Assembly: GCF_000332275.1 (NCBI RefSeq)
Contig: NZ_CM001776.1
Span: forward strand, 3,103,737 to 3,167,736
Reading direction: 5' to 3'
DNA: 64,000 nt
Source of the DNA: Synechococcus sp. PCC 7336
GTDB taxonomy: Bacteria > Cyanobacteriota > Cyanobacteriia > Thermostichales > PCC-7336
The notes beneath the pieces were generated by a model, which saw nothing but the letters and a program-made list of their open reading frames with translations, was not told where the DNA came from and searched no databases. The translations under genes and the position numbers were made by a program. Shown here one piece after another: positions 1-9,616 of this stretch. The stretch's first letter is position 1. Every line of letters starts with the position of its first letter.

Positions 1-1013
1 ACCGAATGTGCCCGATCGCCCACAATACACTTGTGAATCTGCTGGCTCGTACCGTGGGGCTGAGCGTGGTCGATCGCCGTATGGGTATCGGATAATTGCG
101 TACCGGAGGCGACGGTCAATCCGTTCAGGATCGTCTCCCCATTCAACCCCTGCTGCACCGCTGCCAGAGTATGGCGCGACAGGCGCGCTCCCGTGCTGGT
201 GGTGTGACAGGTGTAGCGGCTGTCGCGCTCTTGAGCGATCGCCGTCCGGGCAATATGAAAGCTATGCTCGCTCTCCGCCTGCCACTTGCAATGGTTGAGT
301 TGGGCATTTGGGGCCAGAGTAATTTCAGTCACGGCATTGGTCAAGTACGGTTCGGCCCCTACCCCCACAAATTGTTCGACGATCGTTGCCGCACTGCCGC
401 GCTCGGCCACAACCGTGCAACGGGGATGAGACACAGAAGGGCGATCGCCTGCAGTCGAAACAAACAAAAGCTGAATGGGCGTTTCCACCACGCAGTCTTT
501 ACCGACGATAACCACGGCCATATCTTGCAGACAGGCGGAATTCAACAGGGCAAAGACATCTCCGCTATCCATCCCATCGAGAGAGAACTGCGATCGCACC
601 TGTTCCTGCTGCTCGACCGATAAATTGGCCAAATTACCCACCGTTACATCAGTCGGCAACCCAGACACATCCGAGAATTCAGCAGCAAACTTGCCATTCA
701 CAAACACCAAGCGGCTGCGATCGGTTTCGGACAGCGCCCAGTCTGTCACACCCGAGAGCGTGGCATCAGAAACCCTAAAGGTGACTTCCTTGAGAGAATT
801 GAGGCTGGTGAAGCGCCAGTCTTCGTCTCGCTGGGTGGGCAGAGACATGAGACGGACGCGATCGGCCGCCATCTGGCGGAGGGGATCGAGCCAAGGGGCG
901 ATCGAGCCATCCAGTGCGCCATGCTGGCCGAGCAGCTCGGCCAGGTAGAGCTCCGAACCACTGGTGAGGTTAGAGGCGATCGCAGTAGAGTTACCGGGCA
1001 TAGAGGGTGTCAT
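1..1013 (-). CDS. sufD: SufD, Fe-S cluster assembly scaffold subunit (C-terminus cut by window edge)
   Basis: Subunit of the SufBCD complex that builds Fe-S clusters in the cytoplasm. The minus-strand frame is open from ATG 1013 to the window edge, giving about 337 residues with no stop, so the C-terminal part lies outside. The N-terminus has the helical segment and the motif [10 protein letters not shown] typical of SufD, followed by the repetitive beta-helix core (for example [31 protein letters not shown]). The start overlaps the sufC stop (ATGA, 1010-1013), which implies translational coupling. A second in-frame ATG lies four codons on. The family identity is clear; only the far end is unseen. 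Confidence 0.93.
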   Translation of the reverse strand, partial: MTPSMPGNSTAIASNLTSGSELYLAELLGQHGALDGSIAPWLDPLRQMAADRVRLMSLPTQRDEDWRFTSLNSLKEVTFRVSDATLSGVTDWALSETDRSRLVFVNGKFAAEFSDVSGLPTDVTVGNLANLSVEQQEQVRSQFSLDGMDSGDVFALLNSACLQDMAVVIVGKDCVVETPIQLLFVSTAGDRPSVSHPRCTVVAERGSAATIVEQFVGVGAEPYLTNAVTEITLAPNAQLNHCKWQAESEHSFHIARTAIAQERDSRYTCHTTSTGARLSRHTLAAVQQGLNGETILNGLTVASGTQLSDTHTAIDHAQPHGTSQQIHKCIVGDRAHS

Positions 1014-1798
1014 GAGCCTGCAGCTACAACCTCCAACTCGTCGATCCAGTCGTAACCTTTCTCTTCCAGTTCCAGAGCCAGCTCTTTGCCCCCCGTACGA
1101 ATAATCTTGCCGCCATACATGACGTGAACGAAGTCCGGCACGATGTAGTTCAGCAACCGTTGGTAGTGAGTGATCAAAATCGTCGCGTTGTCTTCACCCG
1201 CGAGTTGATTGACCCCATTGGAAACAATCCGCAGCGCATCAATATCCAAACCCGAATCCGTCTCGTCCAAAATCGACAGTGTGGGTTCCAACACCGCCAT
1301 CTGCAAAATCTCGTTGCGCTTCTTCTCCCCTCCCGAGAAACCGCTATTAACGCTGCGCTCCAAAAAGCTGGGGCTCATCTCCACCACCTCTAACTTTTCG
1401 GCCACAAAGTCGCCAAAATCGAACGGGTCCAGTTCCTCCAAGCCGCGATAGGTACGCACCGCATTGCAAGATAGGCGCAGAAATTCCTCGTTGCTGACTC
1501 CGGGCACCTCGATCGGGTACTGGAACGCCAGAAACACTCCTGCCCGAGCCCGATCCTCAGGCTCCATCTCCAACAAGTTCTCACCCTTGTAGAAAACGTC
1601 GCCCCCCGTCACTTCATAGTCTGGGTGTCCGGCCAACACCTTAGAAAACGTGCTCTTACCCGAGCCATTGCGACCCATGATCGCGTGAATTTCGCCCGCC
1701 TTAACTTCTAGATTGACCCCCTTGAGCACGGGCGTCCCATCCACCGATGCCGTCAAATCCCGCACCGACAGGATAACGTCACTATTGTCTCGAATCAT
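1010..1798 (-). CDS. sufC: SufC, ABC-type ATPase of Fe-S cluster assembly
   Basis: Cytoplasmic ATPase that drives the SufBCD scaffold. The 262-residue protein has Walker [10 protein letters not shown], the SufC-type signature [11 protein letters not shown], Walker [13 protein letters not shown] and a switch histidine in [13 protein letters not shown] four codons upstream (1810) is possible, but AGGTGAG sits correctly before the ATG at 1798, so that start is preferred. It lies between sufB (54 bases upstream) and sufD (4-base overlap) in one leftward operon that SufR probably represses. Confidence 0.96.
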   Translation of the reverse strand: MIRDNSDVILSVRDLTASVDGTPVLKGVNLEVKAGEIHAIMGRNGSGKSTFSKVLAGHPDYEVTGGDVFYKGENLLEMEPEDRARAGVFLAFQYPIEVPGVSNEEFLRLSCNAVRTYRGLEELDPFDFGDFVAEKLEVVEMSPSFLERSVNSGFSGGEKKRNEILQMAVLEPTLSILDETDSGLDIDALRIVSNGVNQLAGEDNATILITHYQRLLNYIVPDFVHVMYGGKIIRTGGKELALELEEKGYDWIDELEVVAAGS

Positions 1799-1852
1799 TA
1801 CTGAGCTCACCTAATCCCAAATCTATCTGAATGTCTTCATCCCGAAGCTGTT

Positions 1853-3292
1853 TTATCCGACTGAGCCTTCTAGCTTGAGACTGAGTAGCTTATCCGCTTC
1901 CGAAGCAAACTCCATCGGCAGTTGGTTGAACACGTCTTTGCAAAAGCCGTTGATAATCATCGACACTGCATCTTCCATCGAGATGCCCCGCTGCAGGAAG
2001 TAGAAGAGTTGGTCTTCCCCAATCTTGGAGGTAGACGCTTCGTGCTCGACTTTGGCTGTGGGGTTTTGCGACTGAATGTAAGGGAAAGTACTGGCCTCGC
2101 ACCGATCGCCAATCAGCATGGAATCGCATTGGGTGTAGTTGCGCGCCCCGTCTGCTTTAGGGCCGACTTTCACCTGACCGCGATAGCTGTTATTCGATCG
2201 CCCTGCAGAGATTCCCTTCGAGATAATTGTGCTGGAAGTGTTTTTGCCGATGTGGATCATTTTGGTCCCCGTATCGGCCTCTTGGCAGTTGTTGGTCAAG
2301 GCCACCGAGTAGAATTCGCCCGCAGAATTGTCCCCCGCCAAAACGCAACTGGGATACTTCCAGGTAATGGCAGAGCCCGTTTCCACTTGAGTCCAAGAAA
2401 TCTTGGAATTGACCCCTTTGCACAATCCTCGCTTGGTCACGAAGTTATAGATACCGCCCTTGCCGTTCTCATCCCCCGCGTACCAGTTCTGCACGGTGGA
2501 ATACTTGATTTCGGCATTGTCCAGTGCCACCAACTCCACCACAGCCGCGTGCAGTTGGTTAGTGTCGAACATCGGCGCAGTGCAACCTTCCAGATAGGTT
2601 ACCGAGCTGCCCTCTTCCGCCACAATCAAGGTGCGCTCGAACTGGCCGGACTCGCCATTGTTAATGCGGAAATAGGTAGATAGGTCCATCGGGCATTTAA
2701 CGCCCTTGGGGATGTAGACAAAAGAGCCATCGCTGAAGACTGCCGAGTTGAGGGCGGCGAAGAAGTTATCGCCAACAGGCACGACGCTACCGAGATATTT
2801 CCGAACCAGCTCGGGATAATCGTGGACGGCTTCGGAGATCGAGCAGAAGATAATGCCGTGCTTGGCTAAATCTTGCTTGAACGTAGTAGCGATGGAGACG
2901 CTATCGAAGACAGCATCGACCGCCACATTGCCGAGGCGCTTTTGTTCGGAGAGGGGAATACCCAATTTTTCGAAGGTGGCCAGCAATTCGGGATCGAGAT
3001 CGTCTAAACTCTCGACCTTCTTGCTCCCCTGCTTGGGCGCAGAGTAGTAGATGATGTTTTGAAAGTCGAGCGCCGGATAGTTCAGATTGGCCCAATGGGG
3101 CTCGGCCAGGGTCAGCCATTGCCGATACGCCCGCAGGCGAAACTCTAGCAAAAAGTCTGGCTCGTTTTTCTTAGCCGAAATCAGCCGCACGACATCTTCG
3201 CTCAATCCCTTGGGGATCGTTTCGGACTCGATGTTCGAGACGAAGCCGTACTTATAAGGCTGGTTGACGAGGGTAGTTACTGATGCCGTCAC
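1853..3292 (-). CDS. sufB: SufB, Fe-S cluster scaffold protein
   Basis: Scaffold subunit on which Fe-S clusters are assembled with SufC and SufD. The 479-residue length is normal for cyanobacterial SufB. The sequence shows the family segments KYGFVSNIE at the N-terminus, [39 protein letters not shown] and the C-terminal [16 protein letters not shown] region. The start is GTG at 3292, with GGAGG about eight bases upstream. It is the first gene of the leftward suf operon and faces sufR across a 180-base divergent control region. Confidence 0.97.
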   Translation of the reverse strand: MTASVTTLVNQPYKYGFVSNIESETIPKGLSEDVVRLISAKKNEPDFLLEFRLRAYRQWLTLAEPHWANLNYPALDFQNIIYYSAPKQGSKKVESLDDLDPELLATFEKLGIPLSEQKRLGNVAVDAVFDSVSIATTFKQDLAKHGIIFCSISEAVHDYPELVRKYLGSVVPVGDNFFAALNSAVFSDGSFVYIPKGVKCPMDLSTYFRINNGESGQFERTLIVAEEGSSVTYLEGCTAPMFDTNQLHAAVVELVALDNAEIKYSTVQNWYAGDENGKGGIYNFVTKRGLCKGVNSKISWTQVETGSAITWKYPSCVLAGDNSAGEFYSVALTNNCQEADTGTKMIHIGKNTSSTIISKGISAGRSNNSYRGQVKVGPKADGARNYTQCDSMLIGDRCEASTFPYIQSQNPTAKVEHEASTSKIGEDQLFYFLQRGISMEDAVSMIINGFCKDVFNQLPMEFASEADKLLSLKLEGSVG

Positions 3293-3399
3293 TGAGGGAA
3301 GCCTCCGCAGGTGGTGCGTCTTGAGGATGGTGCAAGAGGAATTGCGAAATCGCCGCCGGGCAGATCGAAACGCAGGTCGTCAGTAATTGTATACTTAAA

Positions 3400-3413
3400 C
3401 AACACACCTATTG
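3400..3413. promoter_or_regulatory. SufR operator, distal site (CAAC-N6-ATTG)
   Basis: CAAC, six bases, then ATTG: one mismatch from the SufR recognition form CAAC-N6-GTTG. It lies in the sufB-sufR divergent region, 39 bases from a perfect copy. Two such sites in this spacer are the known arrangement for SufR control of the suf operon and of sufR itself. Confidence 0.7.
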
Positions 3414-3438
3414 CTAAACACATCCTAGTTCACTTTAG

Positions 3439-3452
3439 CAACATCGGTGTTG
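3439..3452. promoter_or_regulatory. SufR operator, perfect site (CAAC-N6-GTTG)
   Basis: CAAC-ATCGGT-GTTG is a perfect match to the CAAC-N6-GTTG inverted repeat bound by SufR. It is 24 bases before the sufR start, so it probably mediates autorepression as well as control of sufBCD. Flanking bases extend the symmetry between the two sites (TTAAACAACAC on the left, GTGTTGTTTAA on the right). Confidence 0.82.
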
Positions 3453-3475
3453 TTTAACTTAAAATCTGCTGTACT

Positions 3476-4195
3476 TTGGGCGCGATCGTGACCTCTTCTC
3501 TAGGCCATTCTGCAAATTCTAAGGTTTCCGATCGCCCGTCAGCGGAAGCTGGTGCGGCGGACGGCCGCCATCCCGGTCGGGCCAAGCAGCTCATTCTACA
3601 AGCCTTGCGCAAACATCAAACCTTATCTGCTGGGCGGCTGGCTGAGGCTTTATCGGTGAGCGTGCAAGCGGTGCGCCGCCATCTCAAAGATCTCGAAACT
3701 GAAGGGGCGATCGTCCACGAATCCGTGCGGGCGGGCACGGGTCGTCCCCAGCACGTCTATCGCTTGACCGCAAAGGGACTGGAACAGTTTCCCAAGCATT
3801 ATGACGAATTTGCCGTCACGTTTTTGATGGCCATGGCCGATCGCGTCGGCTCCGAACAGGTGGAGCAAGTTCTGCACCAGCAGTGGCAGCAAAAGGCGAT
3901 GGAGTATCGCCGCCAGATTGGCGAAGGGCCGCTCGGCGATCGCATTGCTGCTCTGGCCGAGTTGCGATCGCAAGAGGGGTACATGGTGGATTGGTCCCGT
4001 CTGGAAACGGAAGAGGGCGATCGCTATGTTTTCACTGAATACAATTGCGCCATTAGCCAAGTCGCCGAAACGTTTCCCAGTGTATGCGGCCACGAATTAG
4101 AGATGTTGCAGACGGTATTTTCTGATGGCTCTGTCGAACGCACCCATTGGATGGTGGGTGACGAACACCGCTGCGGATATCTGATTGCCAGTTGA
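3476..4195 (+). CDS. sufR: SufR, Fe-S-sensing repressor of the suf operon
   Basis: DeoR-type winged-helix repressor carrying a C-terminal Fe4S4 cluster, which represses sufBCD and itself when clusters are plentiful. The helix-turn-helix is near residues 45-100 (SAGRLAEALSVSVQAVRRHL). C-terminal cysteines are at 191, 204 and 233, counted from the TTG start at 3476. The spacing fits the first, second and fourth cysteines of the family pattern C-X12-C-X13-C-X14-C, but the third position is Gly here. The GTG at 3488 is an alternative start. It is divergent from sufB with two operators between. Confidence 0.93.
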   Translation: MGAIVTSSLGHSANSKVSDRPSAEAGAADGRHPGRAKQLILQALRKHQTLSAGRLAEALSVSVQAVRRHLKDLETEGAIVHESVRAGTGRPQHVYRLTAKGLEQFPKHYDEFAVTFLMAMADRVGSEQVEQVLHQQWQQKAMEYRRQIGEGPLGDRIAALAELRSQEGYMVDWSRLETEEGDRYVFTEYNCAISQVAETFPSVCGHELEMLQTVFSDGSVERTHWMVGDEHRCGYLIAS

Positions 4196-4286
4196 GCGGG
4201 CGGGCGATCGAGCGTCTGTTGCTGAGATTTAGCTAGAGCAGTTCGAGGTACTTCGATCGTCAAGGGTTATTTTTAACGCTTCAATG

Positions 4287-4324
4287 AAACTTTGGATTCA
4301 TAATTTATTCTGAATCCAAAGTTT
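4287..4324. repeat. Perfect 14-bp inverted repeat with 10-bp loop
   Basis: AAACTTTGGATTCA at 4287-4300 is mirrored exactly by TGAATCCAAAGTTT at 4311-4324. It lies in the 320-base spacer between sufR and the next gene. No T-run follows on either strand, so a simple terminator is not obvious. It could be a transcript-end hairpin for sufR, an operator, or a remnant of a small mobile repeat. No other feature was seen in 4196-4516. Confidence 0.7.
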
Positions 4325-4516
4325 GCGATATCAATTTTCTGCGATATAGAAGACTGTTTCGAGTTGGGTAAGCTAGGCAAAACCAACCTGGCATAGGCCA
4401 ATCGCAGCGCGAGCACGAGACTGAAACAAGCCCAATCGCTGGGCGCTTTTGAGTTCGGACTTGCAAGTATTTGAATCTCATTTGCAATTGTAGTTCCAGC
4501 ACTCAACCCTAATCTT

Positions 4517-5947
4517 ATGGATACTCAACATCTGTATGCATTACTCGCGGCCTTTGGTATTGGTGCGGCTGGAGGATTTGCCGTTCACCGAGATGCGCGG
4601 GGAGTTTTAACGACGGGTGCGCTGACATTTGGGGCTACCGCGATCGGGACTGCGATCGTCGAAACTGGCTACAAAAAACGGACTGGGGTGGCGAAATCGC
4701 TGTCCCAGTTGCAGCAAGAAATCGCCGACACCGAAAGGCAAATGGGATTATCCCACAGCCATCTGGTTCACGATCGGACCAAACTAGAGAATTTGCAGGC
4801 AGAATTGCAGGAACTGGACGATCGCAAGCAGAAAACCGAGCGGCGCCTAACAGAGTTATCAGAATTGCTGGAGAAAGGGCAGCCGCTCGACGAGCAGATC
4901 CGGCTCAATCAGCAACTGCAAGAGGAACTGGATGCGCTGAAGGCCCAACAGGTGGCGATCGCGCCAGAACAACCAGAACAATCGGCTCTGCCGCAAGAGA
5001 TCGAAGATTTGCAGCAAACCAGGGCAACCCTGCAAGCGGAAATTGCGCTGCGGCAATCGGAGTTAGAGCAACTATTGGAACAGGTGGCCGAAGGGCAAAC
5101 TGAATGGCAAGACCTCAGTAGCGAAATTCAAATTTTAGAGGGCCAGCGAGAGCAGGTGCAGGCCGATATTCAAGTGTTCGAGCGGAGAAAAGATCTCCTC
5201 GAGGAGATGAATGCGCCCGAGTTACAGGACTCAGTTTCTACAGCACCTCAACCGGAGCCATCGCAGGCCAATGTTCGAGCAGTCGAGCAGCAGGACTTAG
5301 CCGCTGGCCTCAGCCATCAACCCCCCATCAGTGCGATCGATACGAGTGCAGATCTCCCCAGCCAGGTTTCCGAAAATGCCTTGCCAGTGGAAGATATTCT
5401 GCCGATGGTCGAGGGAGATATTCCCCAGGAAATCGAGGGAGATATTCCCCAGGAAATCGAGACTCCCGAGCCACAGGACTCGACGCCTGACGAAGACCCC
5501 GATCTGGCCAGCTTGCTGGCCGAATCCAGCCACCCCATCCGCGATAATGGGAATGGGCTCGTCGAGTTATCCGATAGGAGTGAGGTCATTCCGGCGGAAC
5601 CTCTACTGGCAACATCGGATACGGCGATAGAGAATCCGAGCGATGGAGGCATCGAGTTTGAGGAGGACGAGCAATCTGACGATGGCGATCTTGCGGACGG
5701 CGAGCAGTCGGTGGATATGTTTTTCGCTAACATCGAGCGCAAGTCCACTGCTGAGGTAACGGGCTCTGATACCTCCCTGAGGGATCTGTTTGAAGCAGAG
5801 CCAGAGGAGTATGCCGAGATGCCTGCAATGGCGATCGAGCAGGCGGAGGAAGCCGACGAAGATGAACCCACCCCCTCAGAACCTCTTGTCGAAGAGGAAG
5901 TGAATCTGGCTCATCTGTTTGAAACGGCGACTCCCAAAGATAGCTAG
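4517..5947 (+). CDS. Coiled-coil protein with membrane-proximal N-terminus and acidic disordered tail
   Basis: No family recognised. Residues 1-55 hold one or two hydrophobic segments rich in Gly and Ala ([15 protein letters not shown]). Residues about 60-235 form a long coiled coil (heptads in [16 protein letters not shown] and following). Residues 240-476 are acidic and low-complexity. A 24-base tandem duplication near 5413-5460 encodes GDIPQEIE twice. The tail contains short hydrophobic islands in acidic context (DLASLL near 327, LRDLF near 420, NLAHLF near 462) like those in the PilJ and PilL linkers of this window. The stop overlaps the queD stop on the opposite strand. Confidence 0.8.
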   Translation: MDTQHLYALLAAFGIGAAGGFAVHRDARGVLTTGALTFGATAIGTAIVETGYKKRTGVAKSLSQLQQEIADTERQMGLSHSHLVHDRTKLENLQAELQELDDRKQKTERRLTELSELLEKGQPLDEQIRLNQQLQEELDALKAQQVAIAPEQPEQSALPQEIEDLQQTRATLQAEIALRQSELEQLLEQVAEGQTEWQDLSSEIQILEGQREQVQADIQVFERRKDLLEEMNAPELQDSVSTAPQPEPSQANVRAVEQQDLAAGLSHQPPISAIDTSADLPSQVSENALPVEDILPMVEGDIPQEIEGDIPQEIETPEPQDSTPDEDPDLASLLAESSHPIRDNGNGLVELSDRSEVIPAEPLLATSDTAIENPSDGGIEFEEDEQSDDGDLADGEQSVDMFFANIERKSTAEVTGSDTSLRDLFEAEPEEYAEMPAMAIEQAEEADEDEPTPSEPLVEEEVNLAHLFETATPKDS

Positions 5948-6312
5948 CGGGAGGCATCTGGGCCTCGATAAATACAGCCACTCGTGCAGGTTTCTCGCAC
6001 CGTCACTGCACTCAGGTTCGGCAGCGCGGGTTGCAGGCGCTGCCAAATCCAGATGGCGATGTTTTCGCTGGTGGGGTTCTCTAACCCCTCAATCTCGTTG
6101 AGATAGTGGTGGTCGAGGCGATCGTAGAGGGGTTGAAAGGCGGCTTTGAGATCGGCAAAGTCTTGCACCCAGCCCGATGTTGCATCGACAGGTCCCGCGA
6201 TCGCGATCTTGACGAGAAAAGAATGGCCGTGCAAGCGCGCACACTTGTGCCCTGCCGGCACGTGGGGGAGCCGGTGGGCTGCTTCAAACTGAAACTCCTT
6301 GAAAATCTCCAT
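5944..6312 (-). CDS. queD: QueD, 6-carboxy-5,6,7,8-tetrahydropterin synthase (PTPS family)
   Basis: Cytoplasmic zinc enzyme of queuosine (7-deazaguanine) biosynthesis, or a close 6-pyruvoyl-tetrahydropterin synthase relative. The 122-residue protein has the zinc histidines in FEAAHRLPH and RLHGHSF, the catalytic cysteine in [11 protein letters not shown] and the segment NPTSENIA before the C-terminal VRETCTSG. The frame is open further upstream, but the homologous region begins [14 protein letters not shown] at ATG 6312, preceded by GGCGAG, so that start is used. No other queuosine gene is adjacent. Confidence 0.88.
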   Translation of the reverse strand: MEIFKEFQFEAAHRLPHVPAGHKCARLHGHSFLVKIAIAGPVDATSGWVQDFADLKAAFQPLYDRLDHHYLNEIEGLENPTSENIAIWIWQRLQPALPNLSAVTVRETCTSGCIYRGPDASR

Positions 6313-6494
6313 CTCGCCTGCCAATAGACTGCAGCCGGTTGATGGTGCCAGAAAAAGACGGCGATCGCAAACCAGCCCTGCTTGCCTCGCGAAGAAAGAG
6401 CTGGCGATCGCTACAGTTGTCGGCCAGTTTATCGGGAGCCGTAGGCTTAGTAGTGGGGATTCGGTACAATCCACATACTCCTGCCACCACCATT

Positions 6495-7175
6495 ATGACC
6501 CCTGCCACTTTACTGCCTCAACCCAGAGCCCGTCGCGGCGATCCGCTCCAGCAACCAGACTTCTTGCATTTGTGGTCCGGCTTCTATTATGGCGAGATGG
6601 CGGCTTGCGAACTGTCGGTGCGTTTGGCTGAGATGGCCCCCGATCGCCACCTGCAGCGGTTTTCTACCGAGACCCATCACAACGACGAAACCTGGCATGC
6701 AGAAGTCTTTCAACAACTGGTCGGCCAGTTACCCGGACATCCCGCCATGCCCCCCACACCTGCTTGGGCGCAAGAGATTGCCAACACCGTGCGCACCTGC
6801 AATAGCTATGTGGAACTGACAATTGGTTCGTTGGTGGTAGAAGCTTCTGCGGTCTTTCTCTTGGAGTTACAAAGCCAATTTCCCGGTCACCTCGGTACCA
6901 CATTCCAACGAATGTTGCGGCAGGAAAAGGGGCACGTCGCCTTTGCCACTCGGTATCTGAGGGATACACTGCGCCAAGCAGAGCCCGATCGCCGCAGAGA
7001 GCTCAAAGAGCTAATCCTAGAGACGTTTCGCTACACGCGCGATCGCATTCGTCCGCAATTCGTGCGGCTTCACCTCGAACCCGTATTGCCGCTATTGGGA
7101 ATTTCGGTGCAGGATTATCGCAATCGAGCGCGCCTTGCCAGTCGCAAGGTCGTGCGATCGATCTTGCGAGGATAA
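6495..7175 (+). CDS. Ferritin-like di-iron superfamily protein
   Basis: 226-residue all-helical protein with the carboxylate and histidine pattern of the ferritin-like fold: ETWHAEVF in one helix, then ELTIGSLVVEASAV and RQEKGHVAF in the following helices, giving E, ExxH-type ligand sets. The substrate and exact subfamily are not recognisable; it could be an oxidase, hydroxylase or oxidative-stress protein. The frame is open upstream to 6339, but that stretch overlaps queD's 5' region and lacks homology. ATG 6495 lies 25 bases after a possible -10 element TACAAT (6465-6470). It is divergent from queD. Confidence 0.75.
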   Translation: MTPATLLPQPRARRGDPLQQPDFLHLWSGFYYGEMAACELSVRLAEMAPDRHLQRFSTETHHNDETWHAEVFQQLVGQLPGHPAMPPTPAWAQEIANTVRTCNSYVELTIGSLVVEASAVFLLELQSQFPGHLGTTFQRMLRQEKGHVAFATRYLRDTLRQAEPDRRRELKELILETFRYTRDRIRPQFVRLHLEPVLPLLGISVQDYRNRARLASRKVVRSILRG

Positions 7176-7275
7176 GCCTCATAGAGTCGCAGTTCACTCT
7201 TTTCAAGCTGGGATCGATCGAGATTCAACGAAAAGCGTATCGATTATCCGAACAGGCAATTTACTGCTTAACTGT

Positions 7276-8403
7276 ATGGAACCCGAGTTTTTTAAAGTTC
7301 CTCACCTAGAGAGCCTTTATACCCAGCCAGATTTGCTGAGACCCCCTGCGAATGCAGTCCCGACGCAGATCTCGATTCTTGACTATACCGCTCGTTCTGC
7401 TCGCAAGTTAGCTGTCGGCGATCTGAGCAACCTCCTCGCAACGACACATGCCGATTCAGTCACTTGGATAGATGTGCAGGGGTTGGGCAGCCTCGAATTA
7501 ATCGAGCGACTGGGTACTCTGATGGGTCTGCATCCGATGGAGCTAGCCGATATTCTCAATGTGCCGCAGCGATCGCAGTTGGAAGAATTTGACGATCGGG
7601 CCTTGATGGTGATGCATGCTGCTACTGCCAGCGACGAGCACTTTTGCTCCCAACAGGTCAGCTTGGCGATCGGGCGCAACTACATCGCTACCTTTCAAGA
7701 AGATCCCCAGTTCGACTGCTTTCAATCTGTTCGCGATCGGATTCTGTTTGGCAAAGGGCATATTCGCCAGCGGGGCGCAGATTATTTAGCCTTCGCCCTG
7801 ATCGATGCCATTGTCGATAGCTATTTCCCCGTGCTCGAAATCTACAGCGATCGCCTCGAAGCTCTAGAGGCCGAAACCACCACTGCCCCCACCCAAAAAA
7901 CGTTGACCCAAGTGCATTTCGTGCGACGGGAATTATTGGCGATACGGCGCACCCTCAGCCCGCAACGGGAATCTCTCAATGCCCTGCTGCACAGCGATAG
8001 TTTGGCTATCTTGCCAACGACTGCGATCTATCTGCGAGATGGCTACAGCCATCTCGTGCAAATTCTCGAAACAGTAGAAATTTACCGGGAGCTGGCCTCT
8101 GGCTTGGTGAATCTGTATTTATCGGCCATTGGCCATCGCATGAACGAAGTGGTCAAATTACTCACGATTATTTCAACTGTATTTATTCCTCTCACCTTTT
8201 TGGCAGGCATTTACGGCATGAACTTCAACCCCGCCAGCTCCCCGTGGAACATGCCGGAGTTGAATTGGCCGCTCGGCTACCCTCTGATTTTGTCAATCAT
8301 GCTAGTGACAGCAACAACTTCTCTAGCACTTTTTTGGAAGATTGGTTGGTTAAAAACAGACGGTATTGGCGGGCGATCGCCCAGCCAATCCAACAAGCCT
8401 TAG
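7276..8403 (+). CDS. corA: CorA-family magnesium/cobalt transporter
   Basis: Pentameric inner-membrane channel for Mg2+ or Co2+. The 375-residue protein has a large cytoplasmic N-terminal domain and two C-terminal membrane helices. The first ends in the family signature YGMNF near residue 314; the second spans about 335-360. ATG 7276 was chosen because the open frame before it runs into the preceding gene and encodes nothing family-like; the ribosome site is weak. It converges on the next gene, and the two stop codons overlap. Confidence 0.93.
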   Translation: MEPEFFKVPHLESLYTQPDLLRPPANAVPTQISILDYTARSARKLAVGDLSNLLATTHADSVTWIDVQGLGSLELIERLGTLMGLHPMELADILNVPQRSQLEEFDDRALMVMHAATASDEHFCSQQVSLAIGRNYIATFQEDPQFDCFQSVRDRILFGKGHIRQRGADYLAFALIDAIVDSYFPVLEIYSDRLEALEAETTTAPTQKTLTQVHFVRRELLAIRRTLSPQRESLNALLHSDSLAILPTTAIYLRDGYSHLVQILETVEIYRELASGLVNLYLSAIGHRMNEVVKLLTIISTVFIPLTFLAGIYGMNFNPASSPWNMPELNWPLGYPLILSIMLVTATTSLALFWKIGWLKTDGIGGRSPSQSNKP

Positions 8404-8840
8404 CTTGCTTCGGATGCAGGCATTGGGGCTGCCCTCCCGAGCGACCAGCGGGTATCGAAGTCGCGCAGCATAAATAGGGCGATGCAGGCAGCCAGCATGG
8501 GCCAAGCGGCAAAAAACAGCAGATTCGGGCCATTGTAGGGATCGAGGTATTGCTTGTAGGCCACCAGCGTGGATGCAGCATGCATGAGCAACACCAGGCC
8601 ATAGCTCCAGGTTTTCAAGATGCCTAGCAGAAAAGCCACAATGATGGCCAACTGAATCGCCCCCAAGACATATGAGACTGTGCTGCTGAGATTGCCAATG
8701 GAATAGAAGCCGGCAAACACGTCAGCAGTGTGACCGGGATTGAGGAATTTATCGATCGCCCACATTAACAACACGGCAAATACGCTCAACCGCAATAAAA
8801 ACAGCACGATTGGCAAGCGGTTCGCAAGTTTAGTGTCCAC
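8400..8840 (-). CDS. DoxX-like four-helix membrane protein
   Basis: 146 residues with four predicted membrane helices (FLLRLSVFAVLLMWAIDKF, SYVLGAIQLAIIVAFLLGI, GLVLLMHAASTLVA, LLFFAAWPMLAACIALFML). The layout and the first helix ending in a short charged DKFLNP loop resemble the DoxX/DUF417 superfamily, but no catalytic motif supports a function. The stop overlaps that of corA on the other strand. Confidence 0.72.
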   Translation of the reverse strand: MDTKLANRLPIVLFLLRLSVFAVLLMWAIDKFLNPGHTADVFAGFYSIGNLSSTVSYVLGAIQLAIIVAFLLGILKTWSYGLVLLMHAASTLVAYKQYLDPYNGPNLLFFAAWPMLAACIALFMLRDFDTRWSLGRAAPMPASEAS

Positions 8841-9018
8841 AATGTCACTCTCCTCTAGCTCGATGGATGTTGGTATCTAGGGTAGCTGGTTTGTCCAGTC
8901 AAGACTCGCCATTCTGCTGGCGATCGCCTCTCTAGCTCCGCCTCAATATGCCTGAAAATCGATACCGTATATTCCCGTAAAGAAAACAAACTATCATCTT
9001 CAATTCCGTATAAACACG

Positions 9019-9048
9019 CTGACTTCATCAAAGCTTCATCTTTATAGT
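9019..9048 (+). promoter_or_regulatory. Candidate sigma-70 type promoter
   Basis: CTGACT (9019-9024), an 18-base spacer and TATAGT (9043-9048) lie 45 bases before the following gene. The same stretch holds an inverted repeat, ATAAACAC (9010-9017) with GTGTTTAT (9049-9056), enclosing the promoter, which suggests an operator. This was judged by eye only. Confidence 0.35.
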
Positions 9049-9092
9049 GTGTTTATGAATATGAATTTCTGATGAAGGAGAGGGTGGCTACT

Positions 9093-9404
9093 ATGTTTTC
9101 ATTTCTATCGAGCTCGGGTCGCAATCGCAACAGTCTGCGTCAAGATAGGCCCATTTCTCGTACAAATGGACTCATTTACCACCATAAGCCCAGCAAAGAA
9201 GAGCGAGATCTGGCCATGAGGCTGGATTGGGTCCGTCGCTACTACTTCTCCGAGGCGATTGCGAATCTCAATCCCAAAGCCCGCCGCCATCTAGCCTACT
9301 GCAAATTGATCGAGCTACCCAATATGAACCACAATCTAGCGAATGTGGTGATTAAGCAATGGGATGAGGCGCAGAAGGCCAGAACTAAGTTTGCTGAGAA
9401 CTAG
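9093..9404 (+). CDS. Small basic cyanobacterial protein of unknown function
   Basis: 103 residues, basic, no membrane segment. It looks genuine because it has a good ribosome site (GAAGGAGAGGG) before ATG 9093, a plausible promoter and a strong terminator immediately downstream. The centre contains a helical segment (SKEERDLAMRLDWVRRYYFSEAIANL). An upstream in-frame ATG at 9072 has no ribosome site. No family assigned. Confidence 0.72.
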   Translation: MFSFLSSSGRNRNSLRQDRPISRTNGLIYHHKPSKEERDLAMRLDWVRRYYFSEAIANLNPKARRHLAYCKLIELPNMNHNLANVVIKQWDEAQKARTKFAEN

Positions 9405-9445
9405 GTCGGGCTCGTTAGTTTGAGTTTGATTTTATGCGGTTAACT

Positions 9446-9478
9446 GCGGCTGAACTAAAACAGTTCAGCCGCTTTTTT
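9446..9478 (+). terminator. Rho-independent terminator
   Basis: Perfect 11-bp stem GCGGCTGAACT (9446-9456) and AGTTCAGCCGC (9462-9472) with a 5-base loop, followed by six T (9473-9478). It ends the small gene at 9093-9404. Confidence 0.92.
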
Positions 9479-9616
9479 AGGGGAAATACTGGTTTAAGAA
9501 TCATTGTTAACACCTTTGAGTTAGGAGTTATCCTAGACTGTATAAAGTAAAACTAGAGCTTGAGAAGATCGAACTCACTCTTTCGGTCGAGCCAATTGGC
9601 CCGTGCAGGAGCGGTC

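Noticed and set aside
1922-2683. 253-codon plus-strand frame inside sufB
   Set aside because: Exactly opposite a highly conserved gene; no family likeness.
5317-5871. Minus-strand 184-codon frame inside the 4.5-kb coiled-coil gene
   Set aside because: Ser-rich antisense of an acidic low-complexity region; no ribosome site or family likeness.
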